This document shows, one piece after another, positions 22,911 to 38,892 of a stretch of 64,000 nucleotides of DNA (positions are counted from its first letter, which is position 1; the number at the start of each line of letters is the position of its first letter). Under the pieces are notes generated by a model. That model saw nothing but the letters and a program-made list of their open reading frames with translations, was not told the origin of the DNA and did not search any database. Source of the stretch: Triops longicaudatus (taxonomy: Eukaryota > Arthropoda > Branchiopoda > Notostraca > Triopsidae); contig JAGQDJ010000156.1 in assembly GCA_022885665.1 (NCBI GenBank), positions 186,001-250,000 of the forward strand. The letters run 5' to 3'. The translations under genes and the position numbers were made by a program.

Positions 22911-25900
22911 TCATGCTCCATGATGTGATTCTTCATTTTTATCAAGCCATTCCTTGCTTCCAGTTGTCTGCTTCCCGGAAGCTTCTCGTCGTAATAAGAA
23001 TCCACTTAGAGCAAATGTTACCGCGCCTAAGGAAAAAATGCGGTTAAGAGAACTAATAGCTTCCTTTTCTGGTTATTTAAATGTTACTTAAAGCTATTAG
23101 GACTGGAACCATCAATAGAAGGGCGTTTCGGAAGCCTATAGCATCAGACAAGGGAGCCACAACAATGGGCATGTTCCCTCCAATGTTGTTATAAATGAAT
23201 AGATAGACTCCAAATACAGTCGTCATTCCTTTAGACGGAGCGAGGTCCACCACAATAGCCAACAGCACGCTGTACCACGTTTCCGAAATAAGGAACGTCA
23301 CGAATTGGCTAATGTACGCGTAGGGTGGAGGTGTGTATAATACACCAACGGCACACGGAGCTGCTAATATCTAGAAACTTGTTTACTGACGACATGAAGT
23401 TTCTTGGAATCTGTCCGTGCACCTTACTTGAGTGCCCGCTAACACCCATGCCCGAGCTTCCAAGCCAATTTTAGATACAATTCGGTCGGATAACCAGCCT
23501 CCAAAAACGAGGCCCATAGTTCCACCAGAGATCGACGTCACAGCAAGCCATGTTCCAGAAGACGCTTCTGGGTAATACGTTTGATAGTACAGCGCAGCAT
23601 TGTACGACCAGGAATAGGAAGCTGTGTTTCCGAACATGAATAAATCTGCAACTTTGAGTATGTTCCGGTTTACCTGTTTGCCTGATGCAGCCAGCGATGC
23701 AAATAGCGATCATCACAGGCCGTCGGTAATGAGCGAGTACATTGCGAAGGCTAATCCCCTTAGCGCTTACTTTGCCATGCGCGCCTTGATGGGCATTTGC
23801 TAGTCTTTCAGGTTCTTTGACTGTGAAAAACAACAAAGCTGCCATAACGAGTCCAGGCATGCCGCTTATAAAATAAGACCATCGCCAGCCCTAATAATAA
23901 TCTTCATTGAGTTTTTTTTTTTTATTCTTTTACAACTAGCGTGAGCATTTTGCTCTCTGGTAGCTTATGTTGTAATTACATGCATGTTTTTGTTACATAA
24001 AATTGCAACTTATCACATGGAATTATATCTTTTCGACTGAGGTAAACGACCACATTACTGCTGATTATTATAAAGCGGTTCCATAAAGATGGTTGCAAAT
24101 CAGTAATTTACGTAATTATTCTTACAAGAGCTAAATCTTCCAGGTCGTAAATTTTGTTGTATCTTATCGTTGTACGGACGATGAAATGTAACGCATAGGC
24201 ATAAACTTTTAGGGTGTACTGTATTCTTTCATTTCGTAGAAAGTTTTTTTATTTTCTATCATGTATTGTATCTGTACTGTATCCCATTATTGCTAGGTTT
24301 AAAATCATGACTATTGCCTTTGTTCGCAGAGTTCTTATCGCTCTTTTTACTACTCGACTTTAATCTATCTCCTAATTTTCAATTGTGCTTTAATGAGTGG
24401 TTAAAGCCATTTTTTGCTTAGGTTAAAATTAATTAGTAAAATTAAGGATAATAAGATCTACTTGCCAAGTACCCAAGTTTGCATGTTTGAGAATTAATCG
24501 ATAGCTTTGAAATTTAATTAACGCGTTTTTTAAGTAAAATGAAACTCGGGTAGTAGATATTCTTGTTTAAAATATACCAGGGATCTTTTTTCAATTATGG
24601 AGTAATTTTTACTGTAGCACCTGAAGCAACTGCACGTTGATAGCTCAGAAGGGATGTCTGTAAACCGGGGCCTTAAAGTAGAATCATATTCTGATAGTCT
24701 CTTTCCTGTAATGCTGCAAAGTACTCGATGATGCACTATTTTACTCAAAGAATAAAAAAAGCCTAAAAATAAGAAATGGAAACGCGTTCGGCGAAATCAC
24801 GTTGACAAGGAGTGTATGCGGAATTTGCTATTGGTCGTTGCACGGACCATGTTTGCACAATCGTGTTAACATAACGAGAAATTCATTGGGGCAAGATATG
24901 AGCAAGGTAAAGATTTGCGAATCATAATTGGTAAATTGAACAGGCAAAAAGCGTAAAAATAACAAACGTGTGCTTTGTGATTAGAAGCTCTGGATTTATT
25001 GTGATAACTAATCCCAAAACATCGTGTCTGATAAGAAGAAAGATTGCTTCCAAAATAATATCAAAACTTGTCTGTTCTCTGTTTCATTTGTTAGAGCGAG
25101 TAGAAAAGTTATACATAATTTTTTTTTTAAATAGTCTAAGGGACCGTACCTGATCAAGAATGTTAGCTTCTGTTATGAAGAAACCGACTGGGAAAGATAA
25201 TCCCAGACCTAAGTATACGCCAACCGTTACCAAACCCATTGCAGCTCCTCGTGCCTTCTGCAAAGGATAAAATAAAATTCTAGTTTAATTTATATTACTA
25301 AAACTAGCAAGCTGGGAACATCTAAAAACTTTTGCCTGGTATTTGTACTTGTGGAAAGGTGTCTGCAATAATGCCGGCAGAAAGAGGTTGACAAGCGGCA
25401 ACGCTATCAATTAAAAAAGAATATTTAATTACGGCATTTCAGTGAGTCGCAATTTTTAAAAATATTCTACGGCGAAGATGGTTTTATATCCAAAATCCGT
25501 AGCTTTAAGTGTTCAAACCTTACCCCACGGCCATGAAGATTCGAAGGACGATCAGTTGCCAGTACGCACTCGCGAAACCCATAACTATAGCGCTTATACT
25601 ATACACGACGGAGAACAGAACCATTAAATGTGTCCTGCAGTTAGAAACACGTTAGTAAGGGTGAGCAAAGCCTCATAACACGTTACCTATTGTACAAGTC
25701 TGCCAATATGCCAATTATAATACCACCAATGGTATACGCTGTCATGAAACTCGGACCAGCAAGAATTTGGTATTCCATACCCAGTCCATTGTAATTCCAT
25801 TGACAGTAATTTTGGTCGTCGTAAGTCGCATTGTTACACCTGTCCGTAATGGTAGGATAGGATTGTGTTGGCCACATTGAATATGAGAATACTTACTGCG

Positions 25901-26126
25901 TTTCATCCTCGAACTTCTTACATGCTGTGAAATTATCCATCACGTAAATGTCTTTTTCTATTAGACAGCTTTGATCACCATAATGCAAATCTTGGGCAAT
26001 AGCTCTATTGGTAGTTCCGATCAAAAAGTGGCAAATTTCGCCCGCAGTAAATGAGCTTGCTAGTAAAGCTAAGCCATACCATGCACCTTTCTTGATTTTA
26101 TCCAATTCTCCTCCTTCAGTAGTCAT
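22911..26126 (-). CDS. Spinster-like MFS transporter A
   Basis: Start MTTEGGELDKIKKGAWYG at 26126; stop at 22911 after an exon ending EESHHGA. Exons recognised at about 25893-26126, 25687-25892, 25523-25630, 25349-25404, 25150-25260, 23665-23891, 23428-23645, 23095-23370 and 22911-23027. About 12 membrane segments are expected. Landmarks: a first outer loop with several Cys and potential N-glycosylation sites, GPSFMTAYTIGGIIIGILAD (MFS motif A region), GWRWSYFISGMPGL followed by VKEPER, and LIFGGWLSD-type motif A repeat (GLVFGGWLSDRIVSK). This layout fits the Spinster (SPNS) group of lipid or organic-anion transporters; the substrate is unknown. It is the most divergent of the four and has the longest intron, 23892-25149 (1.26 kb), in which I see no gene. 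Confidence 0.85.
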
Positions 26127-26473
26127 TTTTTCTAATTAATGACCGAAGTGTAGTCACGTTCAAACGCTACTGAGGAATGGTTGGAAAACGTAGTTTGCAC
26201 CTGGGAACTGCTACATATATGTGGTAAAGGTAGTATGTAGACACTCACAGATATGGGTGGAGTGCTTTTAGGTCGAATGATTTATAGCTGTTTTAAAACG
26301 AGCTGTTTTAAAGCCCGCCGTCAACGATAAGCACTAAAAAAAAACAGTATTTTATCTGGAAGCCAAGCATCTGATTAGTTCCCTGATATGGTAGTACCGC
26401 TTTTGCTAAATTTGAATGGTACGTGGGGTAATTGTGTACTTTAATTAAAAACGTACCTAATCATAATCGGGCT

Positions 26474-26508
<35 letters not shown>

Positions 26509-27290
26509 CGACCACAGAATGGCCGGTTGAGCTTCCAACTGTGACATTCGTAAACCGTATATCTGAGTAGTAGCGAAGGGTCCGCTGTTGGGTTCTTACA
26601 TGGAAAGACGAGAGCGCAGTAGTGTAATCTTATTTGTTCTTTAAGACCTGATAAAAATTTAACCGGTCGTCATACAAGAAAATAAAACGTATGCAAAATA
26701 AACGTAAAACAAGAAAAGACCCCCTAGTTTGGCACAGGAAAAACGAGACAAATTTCGGATGTGTTTTTTGAAAGAATTCGAAACAGTTTGCAAAGTATGA
26801 CCTAGCAAAAGCGTAAGATGATTTCAATTGCATTTTTTTAAATATTTACCGTCTCATTGTGAAATGCAAAGAGCCTTCTGTTGGCCAAATCTGAGGCTCT
26901 TACAGTAAACCAGACTGTAAATGGTACCGTTTTGCTCTACAGAACTTCTGTCTTTTAAGATTTCCTTGAATATTAAGTTTTTCGTGTGTTTATATTTCGC
27001 TTACAAAAATGCACTGTATTGCATTGGCTTAACTAAACTGTCATCTTTTTTTGAAGTTCGGTGTGAATACGTTACAAAATCAAAGTACTGCAAATCACGC
27101 ACAAGCAGAATTCATCTCTAGCCCCACATTGTGATGCATTTTGTTTGAACGTTCGTTGTTTTTATGAGCTAAGAATCAATTCAAAGAACTGAATTTCGGT
27201 AAATTTTCTCCGTTTAACGACGAATTTGCCCAGGACTAGTATATATGTCCACGGGACAAATGACGGTATGAAGATTTCTGCTGCATTTTG
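26127..27290. other. Intergenic between transporters A and B
   Basis: It holds a poly(T) run at 26469-26506. From about 26605 it is the left end of a duplicated unit, with clear similarity to 31092-31762. No coding exon is seen. Confidence 0.6.
26469..26506. repeat. Poly(T) run
   Basis: About 38 consecutive T residues. On the minus strand this is a poly(A) tract, possibly the tail of an old retroposed insertion, but no target duplication was identified. Confidence 0.85.
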
Positions 27291-30200
27291 TTAAGATTCT
27301 TCGCAATTCGATTTCTCTTCATTGGTATTGCGCCGATTGCGCAAGAGGAATCCGCATAGTCCAAATACTACTCCGCCTGTCAAATAGGAGTTTACATTAG
27401 AAAATTATACGTGAGGATTATTATCAAGCCTACTTAGGACCATTATGCCTGGGTACATGAGCACAAGCGCTCCCCGATAACTCATTGCTTTAGTCAAGGG
27501 ATCAACAATCATAGGAACATTTCCACCGATGTTGTTCATAAGGAAAAGAAAAATGGCAAGAATTGTTGACATCCCGTTTGCAGGCGAAAGTTCCACAATT
27601 ATAGTGAAAAAAATGCCCATCCAACTTTCAGCAATCAGGTAGGAGAGCAAGAGGCTAATGAAAGAGTATGGTGGACGTAGGTACAAAACTCCGAGCGCAA
27701 AAGGAGTTCCCAGAAACTAAAAAAGTATTAATTAAAACAGGTGTCCATATACACTATGAGTTGTCAGCTTTGTACCTGTAATAAAAGCTGACAGATTTGA
27801 AAAATAAAATGTGTAGTGTTTTATATTATTATTGCTATTATTATTTTTTAAATGGGGCCATTGCTGTCTTGAAGTGATGTGAAAGCCACAGTGCACGTTT
27901 TTTACAATTAGCAAATGATAAATAAAAATCATCAAAATTTAACTGCTGGATGTCTAAAGAAATACAACGTACCGTCTCTATTTTTACTGATTTTTCGTGA
28001 AACTAGAAGTTGATGTATTATAATTATTATTAATAATAATTCAATTAAATTATAATTTCTTATTAATTTTAATTTATATTTGAGGGACTAGTGCCGCCCC
28101 GTATTTGCCTACTCCTGCCATAATTCTAAATAAAAACGTACCTGACTCCCCGCTATTACCCATGCACGGGATTGCGGACCCAATTTCGAGACGAATCTAT
28201 CGGAGAGCATTCCACCGTAAATAAGGCTAGTGCCACCAATTATTGGTATAACTGTAAGCCAAGTCCCTATTTCAGCTGTAGGGTAGTAGTTTTGATAGTA
28301 CAACGCACTGTTGTAGCCCCATGCGTACCCGCCTAAATTACGGATAAATTCAATTGAATAGAAGGTTGTTGTTGGTTGTTACCCGTCAGTTTGATACAAG
28401 CAGCGACACATAACAAGATGTTTGCAGGCTTGGAAAAAAATGCAAGTATTTCGCTGGCTTTAATCTTTACCCTATCGTCTTGTTCAATGTCGGATTCTCC
28501 CTCGCCGACTTTTTTTAACTTCATTCTTGCAGGTTCTTTCATTGTTAGGAGAAGAAGTGCAACTACGATGAGCCCAGGCATCCCACTAATGAAATATGAC
28601 CATCTCCATCCCTAAAAGATTGCTGTAGTAACATTCTATGAACAGATAATGCAAGCGCATAGAAATGCAAGTGCTCCCCTGATTATTGGCTGTGTATCCA
28701 ACATTCCTTAGTTTCATAGTACAATACTTAATTCAAATAATGTACTTTGAAAGTTTTAAATTTAAGATAGGTAAAATAGCGTTACCTCGCCCATTATATC
28801 TGCTGCAGTTACATAGTTGCCAATAGCGAAGGACAATCCGCTACCTATGTGAATACCGACGTTGAGTATTCCCATGGCTGCTCCTCGCCTGGTCTGAAAT
28901 AAAAACTCTTTGAGTCTGGCTCATTTTTACTCGCACTTTCGCAAAATCTCTGTACGTTTCTTTACCTGTGGGAATATATCGGAAATCATGGCAGCCGATA
29001 AGGGTTGACAAGCTGATTCACTACAGATACGACACTATTATAGCTGAGTTTAAATTTTGAGATTATCATTTTTTACGCTATTAAGTTAACAAAACATTCA
29101 ACAGTTGCAGGGAATTTTCTATTGTCGAGAATTTTCGTAAAGAAGCAATATGTTGCCTTATGTTACAATCTCTGTAACAAATTACATTCGACAAAAAACT
29201 AATCAATCATTCTTTTTACTAAAAACGTAAAAACGTGGGTTCCTTTTTGCCTTTTGAAAAGCACGCGGAAATGTTTGTATTACCCAAGGGCTATGCCAAT
29301 CCGAAGCAATACCAATTGCCAAAACGCTTGAGAGAAGCCGGTTATGATAGTGCAAACGCTGAATACGAGCGTACAGGCAGTTAAGATATTCTTCCTAAAA
29401 GAAGTGATATTTTCGTATTGAAGGAAAATATAGGATTATTTTATTTACCGATTAAATTTACCGATTAAATGCGTCTGCCAGTATTCCCATTATGATGGCT
29501 CCAATCGTATACGCGGCGACGAAACTAGGTCCGGCAAGAATCTGGTATTTAATACCTAAACCATTGTAATTCCATTGGCAGTAAACCTGGTCTTCGTACG
29601 TTGCATTTATACACCTATTTGGTGACAAAATAATATTAGATTCTCCATCATAGGATATTTATAATTGATGTACTGGTTTTCGTCTGGAAATTCCGCGCAG
29701 GAAATTGCGTCGTCGGGAACATCAACGCTCGTGTTAGAGAGACAGCTCTGGTCTCCGTATCGTAAGTCTTGCGATATGTAAATGTTTGTGACCCCAATGA
29801 GAAAATGACACAGTTCGCCAATCGCGAATGAACCAGCCAAAATTGTCAAGGAATACCATGCACGAATTTTCACTGTTTGGACCTCTGTTTCGTGTGACAT
29901 TCTTCCTTTTTTCCACCACTTTTTTTTTAAAGCGCACACACTTTTCTTACTTGTTTAATAGCTAGCACACACAATGATTACTAGGACAAGCTTTGAAACC
30001 AAGGAACGATTAATTGAAAGGCTTGCAGAGGTATCACAGCTGAAGTTACGAAGTGTGCAGCCTTCGCTAATTACCTTCCCTTTATTAAAGAGAAACTAAT
30101 CAACAAAAAAGTACTGTCTTCTAGATTGTAATTCGGACAGTTTTTCAATGTCAACTTCCATTCTGAACTTTGAACATGTGAGCATTGGGCATAGTACAAT

Positions 30201-30557
30201 TGTGATTAGGATTGAAAAGGATTGAACTGTCATCTGTTCATGTGGAACCTAATGTTATTGTACTATTACGGACAAGAAGAAAGGATGTTTGCCGCGTGAC
30301 AATAGTATGACTAAGCATGAACGTGAACGTTGATCTTAATTTTAGAGAGCTTCTTTTCGGGCATTTTTAAAGATAGCGGACTAAATGTTGTTTGTTGCTG
30401 GACGCAAGCGTTACTGGGGAAAAAGGTTTTACCCGAAAAGTATCACAGTGAAATTGTTTCAAGAATATTTCGAGTTTTTTGTTGTAATGGAGTATAACTG
30501 GAGGAAGAAACCGTATTTATCCTTTTAGGGACTAGGCAGATTATTTTATAAAAATTT
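26605..30557. repeat. Segmental duplication unit, copy 1 (contains transporter B)
   Basis: Almost the whole stretch, coding and non-coding alike, can be matched by eye to 31092-35280. Similarity begins at the shared GAGAGC-CAGTAGTGTAAT start and ends at GGGACTAGGCAGA-TTT-AAATTTGAA. The introns are nearly as alike as the exons, which indicates a recent event. Confidence 0.85.
27291..29900 (-). CDS. Spinster-like MFS transporter B
   Basis: Start MSHETEVQTVKIRAWYSL at 29900. That Met is shared with gene C, while the 13 residues that could be added upstream are not. Stop at 27291, after NTNEEKSNCEES. It has the same exon plan as gene A: N-terminal segment with GELCHFLIGVTN and a Cys-bearing outer loop (GDQSC), then GPSFVAAYTIG and GILADAFNR; RRGAAMGILN; GWRWSYFISGMPGL followed by MKEPARM; YYQNYYPTAEIGTWLTVIP and YGGMLSDRFVSKLG; LYLRPPYSFIS-type region; and a short tail. 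A Spinster-type membrane carrier is inferred; the substrate is unknown. Introns differ from gene C by few changes, apart from the repeat tract. No frame break was seen. Confidence 0.85.
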
Positions 30558-30559
30558 GA

Positions 30560-31091
30560 AAAAAAATTCGAGATGTTAGCTTTGTTCGTCGTTACCAATG
30601 GCTCGGAAAGGGCTTTTGGTCAGTGTGTCTCAATTTCCTTTCGTCTACCAACTTCTGTCCGTTGACAGAGGGCAGTTGGCAGAGGAACCGAAAGAAAGCT
30701 TTCTGGCCAAGACGCGCGTTCCTAAACAGTGCTCGTTGTACGTTACGACATCTACTAACAAGTAGCCTACATTTTGTTAGCGGTTTTCTGCTTTTTAGTG
30801 CGTATATCTTTCGTGTAAAAGTTAGCGTCCCTAGCAAGCAATCTTCTCCAGAAAGTGTTTAAAAAAAGGTAAGTGCAATCCTCTCCTAGAATATTGGCTG
30901 CTGCTATGTAATTTCCAACCGCAAAATACAAACCGTAACCCACGTAAATACAAAGGCTGACAATTCCAATGGCGGCTCCGCGCTCAATTTGAAACCCAAG
31001 TTCTTAACCTTCGTTCATTACTGGCACATTTCTTCAGCTTTACCTGCGGAAATGTATCGGAGATTACGGCTGCGGTACAGCTTGACACGCA
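30560..31091 (-). pseudogene. Broken transporter fragment related to gene D
   Basis: This 0.5-kb piece lies between the two duplicated units and matches 37228-37790 of gene D: first the intronic block, then an exon equivalent to the RGAAMGIVNLGIYVGYGLSF exon, then the start of the next exon. The copy carries changes in conserved positions and stops abruptly at GACACGCAGA, where unit 2 begins. No other exons of a transporter surround it, so it cannot be a working gene. It marks the duplication breakpoint. Confidence 0.8.
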
Positions 31092-31762
31092 GATGAGAGC
31101 ACAGTAGTGTAATATTATTTATTCTTTAAGACCTGGTAACATCTTAGCCCGTTGTCATACAAGAAAATAAAACATGTGAAATACTCGTAAAAAAAGAAAA
31201 GACCCCCTAATTTGGCACACGACAAACGAGACAAATTTCGGATGTGTTTTTTAAAAGAGTTCGAAACAGTTTGAATAATATGATACAGCAAAAGCGTAAG
31301 ATGATTTCAATTTCATTTTTTTTTTAAATTAACGTTCTCATTGTGAAATGCTAAGAGCCTTCTATTGGCCAAATCTGATGTTCTTACAATAAACCAGACT
31401 GCAAATGGTACCGTTTTGCTGTACAGAACTTCTGTCTATTCATATTTCCTTGAATGTTACGTTTCTCGCGTATTTATGTTCCGCTTATAGAAATGCACTG
31501 TAGTGCATTGGCTTAATTAAATTGTCTTCTTTTTTTGAAGTTCGGTGTGTAGCCTATACATTAGAAAATCGAAGTACTGCAAATCACGCATGGGCAGAAT
31601 TCATCTCTAAACCCCACAGTGTGGTGCATTTTATTTGAAATTGCTTTGTTTCTGTGAATTAAAAATCAATTCAAAGAATTGAATTTCGGTAAACTCCCGC
31701 TTAACGATGAATTTGCCCAGGACTAGTTTACACGTTCACGGGACAAATGACGGTGTGAAGAT

Positions 31763-34622
<2,860 letters not shown>

Positions 34623-35741
34623 TCCCATTTTTTCCAACACTTTTTTTAAAGCTCACACACTTTTCTTACTTGTTTAATAGCTAACACACACAGTGATGAA
34701 TAGGACAAGCTTTGAAACCAAGGAACGATCAACTGAAAGGCTTGCAGAGGTATCACAGCTGAAGTTACATAGTGTGCAACCTTCGCTTATAATCTTACCT
34801 TTATTAAAGAGAAACGTAATCAGCAGTAAAAAGTACTGCCTCTTAGATTGCAATTCGAACAGATTTTCAAAGTCAACTTCCATTCTGAACTTTGAATCTA
34901 TTTGTATTGTGCATAGGGCAATGTGATTGGGATTGAAAAGGACTGAACTGTCATCTTTTCATGTGGTACTTAATGTTATTGTACTAATAGGGCCAAGAAA
35001 AAAGGATGCTTGCCGCGTGACTAAAGTGTGATTAAACATGAACGTGAACGCTGATCCTAATTTTAGAGAGCTTGTTTTCGGGCATTTTTAAAGATAACGG
35101 ACTAAATGTTGTTTGTTGCTAGACGCAAGCGTTGCTGGGGAAAAAGGTTTTACCCACAAAGTATCACAATGAAATTGTTTCAATAATATTTGGAGCATTT
35201 TGTAGTACTGGATTATAATTGAAGGAAGAAATCGTAATTATTTTATGAGGGACTAGGCAGACAATTTTAAAAAATTTGAATCCGTTTTGCACCTTAATCT
35301 TATTGAGGGATCATGACATTTAACGATTAAAACTAAGTTGCTTGAAAACAAATGTACAGTAATCCCGTGCTTCAGAAGATTTGCACTATGGGGCCGTCCT
35401 ACGTTTTTGTATTTGATGTGCAGGAAAATGAAAATACAGCTAAAAATGATGAGAAAAGAATCTGGTTCATAATGGCTGCAAGTAAATAACAGACAGATAC
35501 GATTTTACCGAGTAAAATATCTTCGTGTATTCGGTCATTGTCAATTTTTCTTTATCTTGTTCAGGTTTTGGATGCAGTTTCTGTTACGCTTACATAACTG
35601 CGCCGCAGCACAATAACTCAACGAAGTATCTGCTTTCTCTAGAAGCTCTTTAAGATTACACTAAGTCTCTCTGGAGTGCATATGTCAATTGACTTGGAAT
35701 AACCGCTTATGCGATGAGTACTGCCTGTGCCGAGCATTCTG
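34623..35741. other. Intergenic between transporters C and D
   Basis: Up to about 35280 it is the duplicated upstream flank of gene C, matching 29901-30557. The remainder is unique and AT-rich with no exon seen. Confidence 0.55.
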
Positions 35742-38700
35742 CTAAGATTCTTCGCATTTCGTTTTTCCTTCGCTGGGAATAGCCCGATTTCGTAACAAGA
35801 ACCCGCTTACTCCAAACGCAACCGCACCTATACGATAAGTGTTTATTATCAGAGTAATATTATTCGCAACTTACTGAAGGCCATCAAGCCTGGGTACATG
35901 AGTATAAGAGCCCCCCGAAACCCCATCGCTTTTGTTAAGGGATCGACGATAAGAGGAACATTCCCACCGATATTATTCATAAGGAAAAGAAACACGGCAA
36001 GAATAGTGGTCATTCCCTTTGCAGGAGCGAGTTCCACGATTATGGCAAATAAAATGCCCATCCACGTTTCCGAAAACAGGTACGTTACCAACTGGCTTAT
36101 GAACGTATATGGTGGAGGTAGGTACAAAACTCCGAGCGCACAAGGAGCTGCTAGTAACTGAGAAAGAATTGGATGAATTTTGAATTAAAGCAAAGTCATG
36201 TCAGTACACCAGAAATTGACAATTTTCATAGGCGGGCATTAGTGCGAAAACCTAATAGCGTAAATCCTAGCATTTGTCCCTGTGTTTAGAAGCAGCAAAT
36301 AATGTAGACAAACGCAAACATGAAACAACTAAGTGCGTACCACGATAGGAATAATTATAACCATGATGACCTCTGAACTTGGAATTTTAGCTTGACGTCA
36401 GCACCTGCTCCAACTTTAAACTTCGGCTAATAATTCTCACTCGAGATAAACTTTAATAAGTTATCCATAAGCACAAAATTCGTGGTTTAGCTGAGAACAC
36501 CCTAAATTCACAGCCATATAAACATCCTTTCGTTTCCTTCGTGGCGGTACTTTCTGAGATTTTTTTTTAAAAGCTAGAATTTTAAATTAACAATAAGTTA
36601 AAAGAATGCGGTGTGGTTTTGCAACGATTTACACTGTTAGCTGGCCATACCGCGCCTGTAGTTGTCAATTCGTCAATTCCTCCCGTGCACCATAAAGGAA
36701 ATATACCTGACTTCCTGCCAGTACCCATGCCCGAGCTTGCAGACCCAATTTCGAGACAACCCTGTCAGAGAGCCATCCTCCAAAAACAATGCCAAAACTT
36801 CCACCGATGATTGGTATAATTGTAAGCCACGTTCCTATCGCAGCGTCAGGATAGTAGTTTTGATAATACAGTGCGTTATTGTAGCCCCATGTGAACCCAC
36901 CTAAGATGATTGGGTGTTTAAGTCGATCAGAAATTTTTCTTTACTTACTTGTTTGTCTGATACAAGAAGCAACGCACAGATAGATGTGTATAGGCTTGCA
37001 GAAAAACGAAAGTATGTCGCTGATTTTGATCTCGTCATTATTGGAAGTTCCTTCGACGACTGGGATTTTATCATCGACGTTTGCGAGCTTTACTCTCGCA
37101 GGCTCTTTAGTTGTCAAGAAAAGAAGTGCAGCTATGATTACACCAGGTATTCCACTAAGGTAATACGACCACCTCCATCCCTAAAAACCCATCGTATTAT
37201 GAATCTAACCTGGAGTTTCGATAAGCGCGCCATTCAAGATGTTAGCTTTGTTCTCGTTAACAGTGTTTCGAAAAGGGCTGCTTGGTCAGTGTGGATCAAT
37301 TTCCGTTCGTCTACCAACTTCTGTCCGTTGACAGAGGGCGGTAGCAAACCGAACGGAATTTGGCAGAGGAACCGAAAGAAAGCTTTCCCGCCAAGACGCG
37401 CGTTCCTAACTAGTGCTCGTTGTACGTTACAACATCTACTAAAAGTAGCATACGTTGCGTTAGCGGCTTTCTGCTTTTGAGTGTGTGCTTTCGTGTAAAA
37501 ATGAGCGTCCCTAGCAAGCAACCTTCTCCAGAAAGTGTTTAAAATAAGGTAAGTGCATTAAATTACCTCTCCTAGAATATTGGCTGCTGTTACGTAATTC
37601 CCAACCGCAAAAGACAATCCGTAACCCACGTAAATACCAAGGTTGACAATTCCCATGGCTGCTCCGCGCTTAATCTGAAACCGAAGCTCTTAAATTTCGT
37701 TCGTTACTGCCATATTTCTTTAGCTTTACCTGCGGGAATGTATCGGAGATTACGGCTGCAGATACAGGTTGACACGCAGATTCTCTGTATAAATACTCTC
37801 ATTATAATCAAGATATTACTAGTTTTAGGCATGGTTTCTCTTTGGGTTGACAAATGCTGAGTTAGCAGCTGGAGTGAAATATTTTCTGTTGAATGAGTTA
37901 TGAATGCTGGAGATAGCTTTTCGTATCGCTGAAAGTATTCGTAAGCGGATTTGCGTAGCTGATATCTTTTTCCAATCTTCAAACTGGCTTTCAACACCCT
38001 TATCAAAGTAAATGAAACCTAACGTTTTTTCATTCAATTCATCAGATTCCTTCTTTTCCTGACGGATCACTGGCATGTGTTGTGTGCATTCCGTTATTTA
38101 TATACTCAACTTCCTGCTTATTATTACGAGTTTCAATACGAGATAGTTCTGGGACCTTTCAGGCAATTTACGGAGGTTAATTTTGGCTGCATTCGTGGAT
38201 TTTGTAGGGTGAGAAAGACTGAAAGTTTCATATTTTTGCCGTGTAGCATACCCAAGAATGTTCTGTATATTACCCAAGGGCTAAACCTATACGGAGCAAT
38301 ACCAATTGCCAAAACGCTTGAGCGAAGCCGGTTACGATAGTACAGACGCTGAATAACAGTGTGCAGACAGCCAGGATATTTTTCCTACAAAACAGTTGTC
38401 ACTTTCTTGTAAAGGATTGGATAGGGTTCTTCTGTTTATTTCGACCTTACCGACTAAACCTGTCTGCCAGTATACCCACTATAATGCATCCGATCGTATA
38501 CGCTGCAATGAAGCTGGGACCAGCGAGAATCTGGTATTCAATTCCCAAGCCATTGTAATCCCATTCACAATAAAACTGGTCTTCGTCTGTTGCTTCATTG
38601 CACCTGTTAGGAAGTAAAAGCTTTATTAAAGTTACGAGAATGAAGCGTTAGTAGACTACCGATTTTCGTCGGTGAATTTTTCACAGGAAGTTGCATTTTC

Positions 38701-38892
38701 GGGCGAAGGAATGTTCGCCTTTGGAAAGCAGCTCTGGTCTCCGTATTGCAAATCTTGCGATATAGCTTTGCTTGTAATTCCAATGAGAAAATGACACAGT
38801 TCGCCCATTGCGAATGAACCAGTCATTACTGCTAAGGAATACCACGCACTTTTTCTCACTTTTCCGGTCTCTGTTTCGTTTGGCGTTTCCAT
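35742..38892 (-). CDS. Spinster-like MFS transporter D
   Basis: Start METPNETETGKVRKSAWYSL at 38892; stop at 35742, after EGKTKCEES. Recognised exons lie at about 38661-38892, 38452-38600, 38270-38385, 37728-37785, 37568-37676, 36953-37180, 36700-36900, 35882-36155 and 35742-35829. Motifs follow the other three: GELCHFLIGITSKAISQDL, GDQSC, RGAAMGIVNLGIYVGYGLSF, GWRWSYYLSGIPGVI followed by TKEPARV, YYQNYYPDAAIGTWLTIIP, ETWMGILFAIIVELAPAKG and NNIGGNVPLIVDPLTKAMGF. The intron at about 37181-37567 contains a block of about 320 bp absent from B and C. Its tail CEES matches gene B. Substrate unknown. Confidence 0.84.
37215..37560. repeat. Intronic block shared with the 30.6-kb fragment
   Basis: The block lies inside a gene D intron and recurs at 30565-30885. 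On the plus strand it looks like a leader exon: an ATG frame MSVPSKQPSPESV (37501-37542), then AAGGTAAGTGC, a good 5' splice site kept in both copies. In the 30.6-kb copy the ATG has become GTT. It may be a captured promoter and first exon of an unrelated gene, or chance. Confidence 0.45.
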
